A stretch of 36,113 bases of DNA from Candidatus Zhuqueibacterota bacterium (GCA_016931935.1 JAFGDW010000147.1:1-36113); one strand, 5' to 3'. Shown: positions 8,346 through 17,537, counted from the first letter of the stretch. The notes: generated by a model not told the origin, from the sequence alone. A program made the numbers and translations.

Positions 8346-8457
8346 AATTCATAATATTTAGAGGAAAATATCCTAATCTTTTAATCTTTAGGAATATGCA
8401 TGCCGAATACTATTGACTCTGATGTAAAAATGCAAAATTTCAATTACCCACAGAATT

Positions 8458-9396
8458 TTAAATCCGACGCCGAAATCCTTCTCCAAGCACCTCATGCACA
8501 TTATAAATAATCACAAACGCTTTTGGATCTACCTCTTTGATGATATCGGTTAACAACGTTGTATCCTTTCGCGTAATTACAGTGTAAATAATCTCCCGCT
8601 CCTGATTGGTGTAAATTCCCCGGCCGTAAAATGCCGTTGCGCCCCGGTTGAGTGTGTCCATTATGGCTTCAGCAATTTCCTTGTATTTCGGAGAAATAAT
8701 GATGGCGGCTTTGGCATAATCAGCGCCTTCAATAATAAAATCAATTAGCCGGGATGAGATGAACAGTAGAATAAATGCATACAGTGTTAGAGAGAGCGCT
8801 GGTTTCACCGTGGATAAACTTTTCGCGTGAATTACAAATCCTGCAAATGTAATCACAAAAAAATCGGTAAACATAATGGCCTGGCCGGTTTTCCATCCGT
8901 ACCGTTTACGCATAATGGCTGCTACGATATCAGAACCGCCGGTGGTGCCACGAAATTTAAATATCACGCCAAGTCCGACGCCCAGCAAAACAGCGCCAAA
9001 CAGCACTGCCAGAATAAAATCGTTCTGAAACATATTTTGGATGGATGGTGAGTTCTGAAGCTGGATCGATCGAAAGCCGGGAATGTTACCGCGGAAGAAG
9101 TCGATAAAAAATGAGCTCAATGTAAATCCAACAAACGTCCGTTTCCCAAATTGATTCCCCAGTTCACGGATTCCCCAGATATACAACGGAATGTTAATCA
9201 ACCAGATCATTAATCCGACGGGTATTTTGTTGTTGGATAAATAATGAATTGTCATTGCCAGCCCACTAACACCGCCGGGTACGACTTTGGCATCAACCAA
9301 AAATACACCGATACCCAATGCCATAAGTATTGATCCCAATGTTATTGCGATATAGTCGCGGATACGTTGACGATTGCGCTTACTGATTCGAATCAC
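8458..9396 (-). CDS. YitT-family membrane protein (DUF161/DUF2179)
   Basis: A polytopic inner-membrane protein of 312 residues with about six hydrophobic segments in the first 210 residues (including LGSILMALGIGVFLVDAK and PGGVSGLAMTIHYL) and a soluble C-terminal DUF2179 domain (about 220-305, with GATAFYGRGIYTNQEREIIYTVITRKD near 248-270, quoted in part: RGATAFYGRGIY). YitT proteins are widespread and their substrate is not established. I place the start at the GTG at 9396 because GGAGGAG (9403-9409 on this strand) sits six bases before it; an in-frame TTG at 9411 lies within that ribosome site. It is a single gene flanked by repeat-rich spacers. Confidence 0.9.
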   Translation of the reverse strand: MIRISKRNRQRIRDYIAITLGSILMALGIGVFLVDAKVVPGGVSGLAMTIHYLSNNKIPVGLMIWLINIPLYIWGIRELGNQFGKRTFVGFTLSSFFIDFFRGNIPGFRSIQLQNSPSIQNMFQNDFILAVLFGAVLLGVGLGVIFKFRGTTGGSDIVAAIMRKRYGWKTGQAIMFTDFFVITFAGFVIHAKSLSTVKPALSLTLYAFILLFISSRLIDFIIEGADYAKAAIIISPKYKEIAEAIMDTLNRGATAFYGRGIYTNQEREIIYTVITRKDTTLLTDIIKEVDPKAFVIIYNVHEVLGEGFRRRI

Positions 9397-9463
9397 AGTG
9401 GTCTCCTCCAACCGAATTTGAAAAACGGGATTTTGAAAGATTAATGTTTTAATAAATTGATGA

Positions 9464-9478
9464 ATGCATTAAATGCAT
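9464..9478. promoter_or_regulatory. 15-bp perfect palindrome upstream of the YitT gene
   Basis: ATGCATT-A-AATGCAT is perfectly symmetric about one central base, with partial extension (TGATG/CATCA) outside. It lies 68 bases upstream of the GTG start. An operator is the simplest reading; it lacks a T-run and could also be chance in AT-rich DNA. The rest of 9412-9665 shows nothing else. Confidence 0.35.
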
Positions 9479-9665
9479 CAGATTGGCGAGAATATATTGA
9501 AAAATTAGTACAAAATCAAGATGAGTTTTCTAAAACGGGAGATTGATGATGGTGGTTTTTGTGAAATGATTTGTATGCAAGACGGCTGCTACGATTGCAC
9601 AATAATCAACACAGAGTTCTTCCAGCAGTTAGAATGTATTTGAAAAATAATTATCACCCGATTAG

Positions 9666-10811
9666 CTACAGCAATTCAGCCACAATGAAAAAAATATCAT
9701 CACGAATGTGTCCGGATGCATGGGCATCCAAATCTGCAAGAATCGCTTCGGGAACATCGGTAGGGGGGAGGTGAATGTGCGATTTAAGGGCGTTCTTAAA
9801 ACCCGAAAGTCCCAACGGTTTTTTAGGTTCTTTTTCAATATCGATAATACCATCGGTGAACAGCGTTATCTTATCGCCCGGTGCAAGCGGGATGGTATCC
9901 TGAATAAATTCGTTAAGTGCTAATTTCTGAAATCCGATGATTGTGTTTTGGGATGACAACTCTTCAAGTTTACCGGTTTTTTTGTGCCACATTAATATTG
10001 CCGGATGAGCGCTACCGGAGTAGGTACAGGTCATTTCTTCGAGATCAATTTTACAGCTACACATGGTTAAAAACATCCCTGCCCTGTAAAAAATATCGAT
10101 AATAAAATTGTTCAGATAAAATAAAATTTCATTTGGCGCCAAGCCTTCACGCACCAGTTTGCGAAGTTCACTACAAACCCGGTTCACTAACAGCGCCGCA
10201 GTAATTCCATGGCCGGTGACATCTACCAACGTTAAATAGAGCCAGCGGTGGGAGTCGTAATATATATCCGCAAAGTCTCCGCCAACATCGATCATTGGCA
10301 GATGTTTTATACCGATGTTGACACGCTCATTCTGAATCGCCTGGGGAACCAGGCTTTTCTGAACCTGTTGCGCCAGTTTCAAATCACGTTCCAGCATTGT
10401 GTGATAAGCTTCCAATTCCGCCTGTTGCTGCTCAATCTTAATTTTCATTTTGCGATGCAGCAGCGCTTGTTCCACCTTAAGTCGTAACTCGTCGATGTCA
10501 ACTGGTTTGGATAGATATTCAAACGCTCCCGATTTCATGGCGCGAACGGCCGATTTAATGCTTCCATATCCCGTCAGGATCAGCACTTCAATATTCGGAT
10601 CTTTGGCTTTGCTCGCTTTCAATACCTGAAGACCATTGACTTTGGGCATTTGCAGATCTGAGAGGATTAAATCGAAATTATTGTTTTCGATCAATTCTAG
10701 AGCAACCGCGCCGTTTTCAGCCAGCGTCAAATCGTGATCCATTTTAACAAGCACTTCTTTAAGAAGGAGGAGAATATTCTTTTCGTCATCAACCAGTAAA
10801 ATTGACGCCAT
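9666..10811 (-). CDS. Response regulator with SpoIIE/RsbU-type PP2C phosphatase output
   Basis: A 381-residue two-domain protein. Residues 1-120 are a receiver domain with acidic pair D8-D9, phosphoacceptor D52 (LILSDLQMP), T of LILTGYGS near 80 and K of LSKPVD near 102. A coiled coil (about 125-155) leads to a SpoIIE-type PP2C domain (about 165-381) with metal-binding motifs [24 protein letters not shown] and a terminal [11 protein letters not shown]. In characterised systems such enzymes dephosphorylate an anti-anti-sigma STAS protein, so phosphorylation of D52 would switch the downstream partner-switching pair. It is the last gene of the four-gene operon, 25 bases after the GAF-SpoIIE gene. 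No cognate histidine kinase is in the window. Confidence 0.93.
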   Translation of the reverse strand: MASILLVDDEKNILLLLKEVLVKMDHDLTLAENGAVALELIENNNFDLILSDLQMPKVNGLQVLKASKAKDPNIEVLILTGYGSIKSAVRAMKSGAFEYLSKPVDIDELRLKVEQALLHRKMKIKIEQQQAELEAYHTMLERDLKLAQQVQKSLVPQAIQNERVNIGIKHLPMIDVGGDFADIYYDSHRWLYLTLVDVTGHGITAALLVNRVCSELRKLVREGLAPNEILFYLNNFIIDIFYRAGMFLTMCSCKIDLEEMTCTYSGSAHPAILMWHKKTGKLEELSSQNTIIGFQKLALNEFIQDTIPLAPGDKITLFTDGIIDIEKEPKKPLGLSGFKNALKSHIHLPPTDVPEAILADLDAHASGHIRDDIFFIVAELL

Positions 10812-10836
10812 GGAACGGAAACCTTTCTAACTTGTA

Positions 10837-12651
10837 CTAAAGCACTTTCACAATAATCATTGTAATGTCATCGCTTTGTGGCATTCCTTGAGTAAATTCC
10901 CGAATGCGCTGCTGGATAAAGTCCCGCATTTCATCAGTCGATGCATCCAGATGCGCCTTTATTACTTCTTCAATTCGATATTCTTCAAAATCTTCGTCAC
11001 TTGCATTCTTGGCTTCAGAAATTCCGTCGGTGTACATTACTATCCAATCACCTGAAACAAGTGTTGTTGTCTCCTGGTCATAAGGCATATTGGGCAGCAT
11101 ACCTAATAATAACCCGCCTGTTTTTAACAACTCAAATGATCCATCCTGATGGAACAGATAGGGGGGATTGTGCCCGGCATTTACTGAAACAAGCTTACGT
11201 GTTTTTACATCCAGAATGCTGCAGAAGAACGTTATAAATTTATCGTACCCGGTATTTCGGTGAATGATATTATTAATTTTTGCAGTAATATCCTTTAACG
11301 GAAAAGCGGTGTCGACTGTGGCATGCAAACTGGCTTGCATATTTGCCATAAGCAGTGATGCCGGTATTCCCTTTCCCGATACATCGGCGATCGCCAGGCA
11401 TACACGGCCGTCAGGCAGCACCATACAGTCGTAGTAATCACCGCCAACTTGTTGGCTGGGGATATTGATTGCGCTGATTTCAAATCCATCAATTGACGGA
11501 CATAGTGCTGGCAACAAACCTTGTTGAATTTCCCGGGCAATTTCCAGTTCCTCTTCCATCCGCTGCTTTTCGATCATCTCTTCAAACAGCCGGGCGTTTT
11601 CCAGGCAAATCATCGCTTCGTTGCCTAGTGTGAACAGGAAATCCAGTTCATCCTGGTCGTAATCGGTTTTGGGGATTTTTTCCCCGACTCCAATAATACC
11701 ACGGGTTTCATTGTGCAGTTGCATTGGCACAATCACCTGAATTCCCTCAGCAATCAGAAGTTGATGCCAGGGTTCTGGAGTGTCCAATCTATACAGATCG
11801 ATTGTGTCTTTTGCATTTAACAGAGCTGCTTGTGTAATATCATCCTGAAAAATTGTCAGATCAGTTTGGGACCGGTGACCTTTGGAACTCACCAGTTCCA
11901 TGCGACTATCATCTTTAAGAAATACCACGCATCGATTCACCATCATTTCGCCCATAATAGCATAGCTGAGCAGGTTAACTATTTTATCGGCGTCGAGGCT
12001 TGAATTGAGTTCTTTACCTATGTCAAAAAGAGTATTTAACTCCTGAACTTTTTTGTCGAGTTTTCGATTGACCTCCTGAAGTTGAAGTACCATCAGCGAG
12101 TTTTCAATAGCGGTAGCAGCCATATTGGATAGCGAACGAAGAAAATCCAATTCGGCTTGTATGTAAGCCTGGCCGGTTAGTTTTTTCCCAAATCCGACCA
12201 GTCCCAATACCTGATTCTGTCCTTTACGTATCGGAATGAGCAGGTCAATTTTCAAATTTTTAAAAAACTCTAGCTTTTCATCGTCGTCCTCAGAAATATC
12301 TTTAACAAAAGTTGGCTCTTCAAGTGTAAAATCGAATCGAATTTTTTGGCCGAGAAGATCGGTGTGTAATCCTCGATGGGTATTTACCGAATATATACCG
12401 GGTGATGACTGGAGAAGAACAATTCCTTTGCCGATCATCATTTTTCCCATCGGTGTCAGTAACAAATTATCTAATATGGAGGTAACATTCAGGGAGGAAT
12501 TTAGAGTTTGACTTAATTCAAACAGCGAGTGAAGCTCCATTAATTTTTCGTCGAGCTTTCGGGCAACACTCTCATCTTGTTCGACATGCGTTTCATTTTC
12601 GATCATTTTCATATCATAGGAATGGTTTCTCAATTCGTGCGCATCAGACAT
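10837..12651 (-). CDS. GAF-GAF-SpoIIE phosphatase (RsbU-like)
   Basis: A 604-residue cytoplasmic protein. Two GAF sensor domains (about residues 40-190 and 215-360; the parallel phrases FELSQTLNSSLNVTSILDNLL and FDIGKELNSSLDADKIVNLL mark each start) precede a coiled-coil linker (EEELEIAREIQQGLLP) and a SpoIIE PP2C domain (about 400-604). The metal-site motifs VGGDYYDCMV, IADVSGKGIPASLLMANMQ, MYTDGISEA and SDDITMIIVKVL are intact. No membrane segment is present, so the signals are presumably intracellular small molecules or redox state. Its ATG lies in the last codons of the anti-sigma gene (eight-base overlap), indicating translational coupling with the kinase it opposes. Confidence 0.93.
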   Translation of the reverse strand: MSDAHELRNHSYDMKMIENETHVEQDESVARKLDEKLMELHSLFELSQTLNSSLNVTSILDNLLLTPMGKMMIGKGIVLLQSSPGIYSVNTHRGLHTDLLGQKIRFDFTLEEPTFVKDISEDDDEKLEFFKNLKIDLLIPIRKGQNQVLGLVGFGKKLTGQAYIQAELDFLRSLSNMAATAIENSLMVLQLQEVNRKLDKKVQELNTLFDIGKELNSSLDADKIVNLLSYAIMGEMMVNRCVVFLKDDSRMELVSSKGHRSQTDLTIFQDDITQAALLNAKDTIDLYRLDTPEPWHQLLIAEGIQVIVPMQLHNETRGIIGVGEKIPKTDYDQDELDFLFTLGNEAMICLENARLFEEMIEKQRMEEELEIAREIQQGLLPALCPSIDGFEISAINIPSQQVGGDYYDCMVLPDGRVCLAIADVSGKGIPASLLMANMQASLHATVDTAFPLKDITAKINNIIHRNTGYDKFITFFCSILDVKTRKLVSVNAGHNPPYLFHQDGSFELLKTGGLLLGMLPNMPYDQETTTLVSGDWIVMYTDGISEAKNASDEDFEEYRIEEVIKAHLDASTDEMRDFIQQRIREFTQGMPQSDDITMIIVKVL

Positions 12652-13081
12652 ATTTGACCAGTTTTACCTGGTTTTTAACACCGGGTTCAATTGTGAAATC
12701 AACTTCATCCATCAAACTTTTAATGAGATAGATACCAAGACCGCCCACACGCATCTGGGCGAGGTACTCTTTCATGTCCGGCGTTTTTATTTTGTTTATG
12801 TCAAAACCTTTACCGTGATCTGTAACAGAGACGGTAAATTTGTTTTTTTCAATTTCAACTGATATGATGATTGGCTTTTTATCTGTTTTTTTATAGGCAT
12901 GTTTGATCACATTAGAGCATGCTTCATCAACTGCCAGTTCGATTTTATCGACATCGTCATTTTGAAAACCAGCTTTGCGAGCGAGATTGGAAATGAATTC
13001 CCTTATTACTTCCAGATTATCGGTTTGGCTGGGAATCTTTAGATGATATGTGGCCTTATTCTTTGGCAAATCTCTCACCAC
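12644..13081 (-). CDS. RsbW-like serine kinase / anti-sigma factor (HATPase_c)
   Basis: A 145-residue GHKL ATPase of the RsbW/SpoIIAB class. It has the N box ELAVDEACSNVIKHAY, the G1 box VTDHGKGFD and the G2 box VGGLGIYLIK. Members bind either a sigma factor or an unphosphorylated STAS partner, and phosphorylate the latter. It directly follows the STAS gene (15-base gap) and overlaps the phosphatase gene. Start choice is uncertain: GTG at 13081 or 13078 is too close to the AAAAGG ribosome site, whereas an in-frame TTG at 13069 sits eight bases after AGGTGG and would give 141 residues. No sigma factor is encoded nearby, so the regulated output is unknown. Confidence 0.92.
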   Translation of the reverse strand: MVRDLPKNKATYHLKIPSQTDNLEVIREFISNLARKAGFQNDDVDKIELAVDEACSNVIKHAYKKTDKKPIIISVEIEKNKFTVSVTDHGKGFDINKIKTPDMKEYLAQMRVGGLGIYLIKSLMDEVDFTIEPGVKNQVKLVKYV

Positions 13082-13096
13082 CTTTTATCATTAATA

Positions 13097-13441
13097 TTAT
13101 TTGAACTTTGCAATAGCATCTTCTTCAAGGTCAAGTATATCGTATAGACTTGGAAATCCCAGTAAATCGAATACGCGGAAAATTTTTGGTGTCATATTTG
13201 TGAGTTTTATGTCACCGGCGTTTTCGCGAATAGGTTCAATAAAGCCCATAAATACACCCAGACCTGCACTGCTTATATATGTCAGCTCACTAAAGTTTAC
13301 GACGATTTTATACTTTTGTTCGTTCATTAAACTTTGTATCTCTTCTTCCAGTTTGGGTGCAGTATGGGCATCGAGGTACCCTTTGATGTTGAGTACCGCA
13401 ATTTCGGAATCTTCTTTCCGGTTGACTTCAAACAATGCCAT
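13097..13441 (-). CDS. STAS-domain anti-anti-sigma factor (RsbV-like)
   Basis: A 114-residue single STAS domain. The phosphorylatable serine is in the loop YISSAGLGVFMG, S57 or S58 by this numbering, and the flanking DAHTAPKLEEEI and DLLGFPSLYDI segments fit the family. Phosphorylation by the adjacent RsbW-like kinase would inactivate it; the SpoIIE phosphatases would restore it. I chose the ATG at 13441 because AGGAGG lies seven to eight bases upstream and because the strong promoter at 13479-13507 would start transcription near 13472, downstream of the TTG at 13498 that would give a longer frame. It is the first gene of the operon. Confidence 0.95.
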   Translation of the reverse strand: MALFEVNRKEDSEIAVLNIKGYLDAHTAPKLEEEIQSLMNEQKYKIVVNFSELTYISSAGLGVFMGFIEPIRENAGDIKLTNMTPKIFRVFDLLGFPSLYDILDLEEDAIAKFK

Positions 13442-13478
13442 ATAAGCTCCTCCTGCTCTAATATCATCGGTTCCATTC

Positions 13479-13507
13479 AATATACTCAATTGTTGCATTC
13501 ATGTCAA
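13479..13507 (-). promoter_or_regulatory. Strong sigma70-type promoter for the partner-switching operon
   Basis: On the minus strand, TTGACA (13507-13502) and TATATT (13484-13479) are separated by exactly 17 bases. Predicted transcription start is near 13472, about 30 bases before the STAS ATG. It is one of the best promoters in the window. Its sigma70-like form gives no sign that the operon is driven by its own alternative sigma factor. Confidence 0.72.
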
Positions 13508-13615
13508 TAAAAAAATACACTTAGCTTGAATTAAGTACGATTGATTTTGTATTTGCTGTTCACCTTAGTTATCGAATTTCTGAATGAAAATTATACTTAT
13601 TTTCTTCTTGATCTA

Positions 13616-16042
13616 TCACAGTATTTTTATCACCAAAAGCGTCATATCATCATGCTGTGGAGTTTTGCCGACGAACGAATTTATTTTTTCATGTATGTAA
13701 TTGACGAGTTCCTCAGCGGATGCCCGATGCTGGGATTGAATTATTTTGTGAAGTCTGTCTTCTCCAAATTCATCTTTTTGATTATTCATTGCTTCTGAAA
13801 TTCCATCTGTATAGAGAATAAAAATATCACCAGTTCGAATTCCGATGGTTTGTTCCTCCATGTGATGATCGAATATATCAGAACCTGTCAATCCAAGTGC
13901 AATACCATCGGGGCACAAGTCTTCAATATTATCAAAAGCAATTGAGCGAATGATGACCGGATTGTGCCCGGCGCGAGTAAACGTAAACGTTTTTTCGCGA
14001 ACATCAAAAATACCGTAAATCATACTTATGAATGTACCGCGTTCGACATTTTCATAGAATAACTCATTTAATCGTTTCATCACTTCACGGGGGGAGTTGT
14101 CACGGCGTGCCTGTGATTTTAAAAAGCCCTTGGCAAGTGTCATGTGAAAGGCTGCCGAAATCCCTTTTCCGGATACATCCCCGATAACAATGCCCAATTG
14201 ATGTTCGTTTAAGCGGATGAAATCATAATAATCACCGCCAATTTCAGTCGCTGGTATACATAGGGTCGCAATATCCAATAGCGGAATTTCCGGAATCGTT
14301 TTCGGCAAAAAACTGATCTGGACCTTTCGGGCGATTTCCAGTTCACGTTTCATCCGTTCGCGTTCATTCATACGTGAAACATAGGGCGGTGTTAGATCGG
14401 ACAGCAAATCGATATTCATTGCTCGCCGTAAACCAATCCAAACAATAATAATAAGACCAAGCAATGCAAGCCATGGTAACAATCCCTGCCAGAAATGGAA
14501 CGTGGAGCCCCAATACAACATCGCCTGACTTTTGGAAAATACGGCAAAGCCGAGACTTCCCACAAGCAATGTGAGAACATCATAACGAATTAAAAACAGA
14601 CAGAGTACGATTCCGATTAAGAAATTGTATATAATCCGGAGCTGTATCGGAAAAACCAACAGGTATTGATCACCCAAAAAATTAATTCCCCAAATGATGC
14701 TGGCAATAATGACGATTGCCCATTGACTGTCCAGGCGACGACGTAGAAACGATAACGTGAAAATCCGAAAAATAAATTCATTATAACATACTGCACTAAA
14801 TGATGTCACAATAATCGATAACGCTGGTATTCCCAGTACTATGGATGTGATATTTTCATTTTCGATTGAATAAAATACACCTGTGAAATGTTGTACGATC
14901 CAATGATAGCACGCAAATATTCCAAGCAGAATAAATGTGAGGCCAATCCCTCTGGCCAGGCTTCGAGCGACCGAACGATTAAGAATCCGAATTCGGATAA
15001 TTGCATCGTAACTGCGTAGTTTTTCCGGCCAGATATCCCGGCTGGTTGATTCGGCAGCTCCAATAATTGCCAGAAGCGAGAGTATTATAAAAGTTGGAAT
15101 GAAAATGAGTGGAATAATAAATCCGGCCAATGTGTCATCGTTTGTCATTGTCCAGAAATTTAGAACAAAGCCAAAACCCGCGATAATTGAAAGTCTTAGT
15201 CCATTGCGAATGCTCACTTCATCCCGTCTGAGCCGTTGAACAATTATAAATGCAACAGCAATTGTATAAATGAGCATAAGTAAAACTTCCAAAATCGCAA
15301 TGACATCATTTTCGGATTGTAGCTTATTAAGCTCTTCCGGCGGTATATATGAGTGATGATAGCGAATGATATGCGTTCCCTGAACCACAATTTCAATGCC
15401 GACTTTCATGCCCCACAGCGTTGAATCTGCGAGCCACTTGAATGTGTAGGTAGAATCCTGATAAATTTGTTGCAGTTCATAATTGGAAAATGACGGGCCA
15501 ACAAATGTTTGTGCTGCGTCTTCGGCGATTTGCCTGGCATCAGCTTGGGCTGTGGTATCGGAAGATACTGTTATTTTTGACCAGTTGTCAAATTCAATTA
15601 ATTTTCCATCCTGCGATAACCGCATTCGCAAATTACCCGTTATTTTTTGCAAGCCATCGGGCCCAATGGAGACTTCTACATCTTCCTGAGATTTGTCGAC
15701 CGTATTAAATAGACCGGCGGATTTCCGGTAACTGACATTCCAAAAATAGACCGGGATATCATTTTGCATAATTTTTTGAGCTTCGGAAAAAGGAAAATGA
15801 CTGGTTACATATTGCAATTTTTTTCCATCCTGATAAAATCCGATACGCGGTTTGTATTCCGTCGGTTCATATTTTAATTTATGCAAAATTGAGGATGAAG
15901 CCTGTAAAATATCCTGTTTCGATTCTAAAAGTTTTATGCTGGAATGTGGCGAAACATGTCGATACAAGACGATGAAACTTGCTAGTCCAATTATCGAAAC
16001 AATAATTAACCACTTTTCCAGTACTCTATTGTTATTCTCCAT
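13616..16042 (-). CDS. Membrane-bound SpoIIE phosphatase with CPBP-like membrane domain
   Basis: About 808 residues. A single N-terminal helix (near 10-30) leads to an extracytoplasmic region (about 35-260). Roughly ten membrane segments follow (260-555). The middle of these resembles the CPBP (Abi) glutamic-protease fold: YNEFIFRIFTLSFLRRRL stands where EExxxR is expected, and the second motif has GDQY, without the usual histidine, so a protease active site looks lost. The C-terminal 240 residues are a SpoIIE PP2C domain with intact IGGDYYDFI, GDVSGKGISAAFHM, LYTDGISEAMN and HDDMTLLVIKIL. It probably senses an envelope signal and acts on a STAS partner, plausibly the one at 13097. Start is taken as ATG 16042; a TTG at 16075 is possible. 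It starts 42 bases after the preceding lipoprotein gene. Confidence 0.88.
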   Translation of the reverse strand: MENNNRVLEKWLIIVSIIGLASFIVLYRHVSPHSSIKLLESKQDILQASSSILHKLKYEPTEYKPRIGFYQDGKKLQYVTSHFPFSEAQKIMQNDIPVYFWNVSYRKSAGLFNTVDKSQEDVEVSIGPDGLQKITGNLRMRLSQDGKLIEFDNWSKITVSSDTTAQADARQIAEDAAQTFVGPSFSNYELQQIYQDSTYTFKWLADSTLWGMKVGIEIVVQGTHIIRYHHSYIPPEELNKLQSENDVIAILEVLLMLIYTIAVAFIIVQRLRRDEVSIRNGLRLSIIAGFGFVLNFWTMTNDDTLAGFIIPLIFIPTFIILSLLAIIGAAESTSRDIWPEKLRSYDAIIRIRILNRSVARSLARGIGLTFILLGIFACYHWIVQHFTGVFYSIENENITSIVLGIPALSIIVTSFSAVCYNEFIFRIFTLSFLRRRLDSQWAIVIIASIIWGINFLGDQYLLVFPIQLRIIYNFLIGIVLCLFLIRYDVLTLLVGSLGFAVFSKSQAMLYWGSTFHFWQGLLPWLALLGLIIIVWIGLRRAMNIDLLSDLTPPYVSRMNERERMKRELEIARKVQISFLPKTIPEIPLLDIATLCIPATEIGGDYYDFIRLNEHQLGIVIGDVSGKGISAAFHMTLAKGFLKSQARRDNSPREVMKRLNELFYENVERGTFISMIYGIFDVREKTFTFTRAGHNPVIIRSIAFDNIEDLCPDGIALGLTGSDIFDHHMEEQTIGIRTGDIFILYTDGISEAMNNQKDEFGEDRLHKIIQSQHRASAEELVNYIHEKINSFVGKTPQHDDMTLLVIKIL

Positions 16043-16084
16043 TACTTGAAATATGCTCCTATTCAATAACGGCAATATAAAATA

Positions 16085-17368
16085 TCAATTATCATTATAG
16101 ATTATCGCTATCCCGGCGGGAAAATATAGGTTTTTCGAATTGCTGAATAAAATATTCCCTGATTGGGATATTCTTAGTACTCGCTGATTCCATGAGTCGG
16201 TGATCAGGCAGTCGTTTGTCGATTCATCAACCACAATACCGGTGGGTTTGAGTAAGCCACTCACTTCGACCTGGTGATTTCCGGCAAAATCATATCGTAA
16301 CAATCGGGCAGAACCATCGGCAGCCAATCGATCGATAACCCATATGTCCCCGGTCACATTGTTTATTGCGATGTTGAGTGCATCGTTATATGAATCGTAA
16401 ATAACAGCAATACTATCACCCCGTGAAGATAGTGCGATTACGCGCGAGCTGTCAGCGACCCAGCATTGTCCATTAGTGGTATTTACAGCGACAGCATTAG
16501 GTTTTTGAAATGTAGCTGAAGATGGTATTAATGTCAGGTCTGTTGTGATTAACTTTATAACATGCCTGGTTCCGGGATCAGCAATCCAGCAGTAGTGTCT
16601 ACGATTGTCAATTGCTATTGATTCAGGTTGCTCAATGAAAGATGACTCGATTTCCTGGACCGGCGAAGGTAAGTCTGGACGAATTTGAATAATTTTACCG
16701 TTTGCATCGGCGATCCATGCTACATTTCGTGTTTCATCTAGTCCAATTGAAACAGGATCCCAAATCAACGAATGGGAATTATAGTACTGTAAATTGGACA
16801 TCCCATATGTGTAAACATGTCCTAACAGTAAGTCAGTGTACCAGAGACTTTGATTTATCTGATTCCAGGCAATCGCCCATGGATAGCCATTTGCGGAAAT
16901 GCTGGAAATTTCATGAGTACAGTCGTAACTCAATTTAATGAGTCGATAATTGTAGGCGTCAGTAATCCACACAACGGATGGCCCCGGGATTATCGACACT
17001 GTATCTGATAAAGGACTTTCGTAATTCGCTGTATATGCAGATATACGATAGGTATGGCGTTGGAAATAAGTGACACCCAAATCGGAATACTGTCGGCTTT
17101 TTCTTTCCACCGACTGTATCATTATGAAGGCACTATCATTTTCACGCTTACGGTAGATTTTATATCCTTCCAGATTATCGATTGCAATTGGTCTCCATGA
17201 TAATGTGATTGAATTAAATTCGGAGTAAATGGATATTGATTGAATCTTACCTTTTGTTTCCGGATTTTGGGGATCAATTGGATTGAGGCGTTCCCGGTCG
17301 GAACAACGAATGAAGATAATGGAAAGTAAACATAAACTTAGAAATGAATATTTAGCTTGTATGATCAT
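16085..17368 (-). CDS. FN3/NHL-repeat lipoprotein-like secreted protein
   Basis: A 427-residue exported protein. The N-terminus has a hydrophobic stretch (SFLSLCLLSIIFIRC), with a cysteine near residue 17-18 that could be a lipid-attachment site although the lipobox is atypical. A fibronectin type III domain (about 40-125, with SITLSWRPI and YKIYRK) precedes six-bladed NHL/Vgb-like beta-propeller repeats (about 130-427: VWITDAYNYRLIKL, AWIADANGKIIQI, CWIADPGTRHVIKL, CWVADSSRVIAL, IWVIDR, CLITDSWNQRVLRI). Propellers of this type bind proteins or carbohydrates, or serve as scaffolds. ATG 17368 is used; there is no ribosome site, but a promoter placed to give an almost leaderless mRNA. The gene is probably co-transcribed with the membrane phosphatase and could feed signals to it, which is inference. 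Confidence 0.78.
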   Translation of the reverse strand: MIIQAKYSFLSLCLLSIIFIRCSDRERLNPIDPQNPETKGKIQSISIYSEFNSITLSWRPIAIDNLEGYKIYRKRENDSAFIMIQSVERKSRQYSDLGVTYFQRHTYRISAYTANYESPLSDTVSIIPGPSVVWITDAYNYRLIKLSYDCTHEISSISANGYPWAIAWNQINQSLWYTDLLLGHVYTYGMSNLQYYNSHSLIWDPVSIGLDETRNVAWIADANGKIIQIRPDLPSPVQEIESSFIEQPESIAIDNRRHYCWIADPGTRHVIKLITTDLTLIPSSATFQKPNAVAVNTTNGQCWVADSSRVIALSSRGDSIAVIYDSYNDALNIAINNVTGDIWVIDRLAADGSARLLRYDFAGNHQVEVSGLLKPTGIVVDESTNDCLITDSWNQRVLRISQSGNILFSNSKNLYFPAGIAIIYNDN

Positions 17369-17373
17369 AAGGA

Positions 17374-17402
17374 ATAATAGCAAAATGAAACACTGAAATC
17401 AA
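17374..17402 (-). promoter_or_regulatory. Promoter for a possibly leaderless mRNA
   Basis: On the minus strand TTGATT (17402-17397), 17 bases, then TATTAT (17379-17374). The -10 ends only five bases before the ATG at 17368, so transcription would begin at or next to the start codon. This agrees with the lack of a ribosome site. Confidence 0.5.
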
Positions 17403-17537
17403 GCATTTTTAGAAATGAAACCAAAGGACGAATTGCAGAAATGCTAAATACTCGTGAACAATTATTCCGATGCCAAATATTCAATTTCTGCTACTGCTAT
17501 TTTACGTGCAAAATGTATACTCCGGCACACAGTTCGT

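Noticed and set aside
8145..8354. 69-codon plus-strand frame
   Set aside because: It runs over the REP-like hairpin at 8318-8342, has no ribosome site and no recognisable motif.
13442..13498. Longer STAS protein starting at TTG 13498
   Set aside because: It would begin upstream of the predicted transcript start near 13472, while AGGAGG points to ATG 13441.
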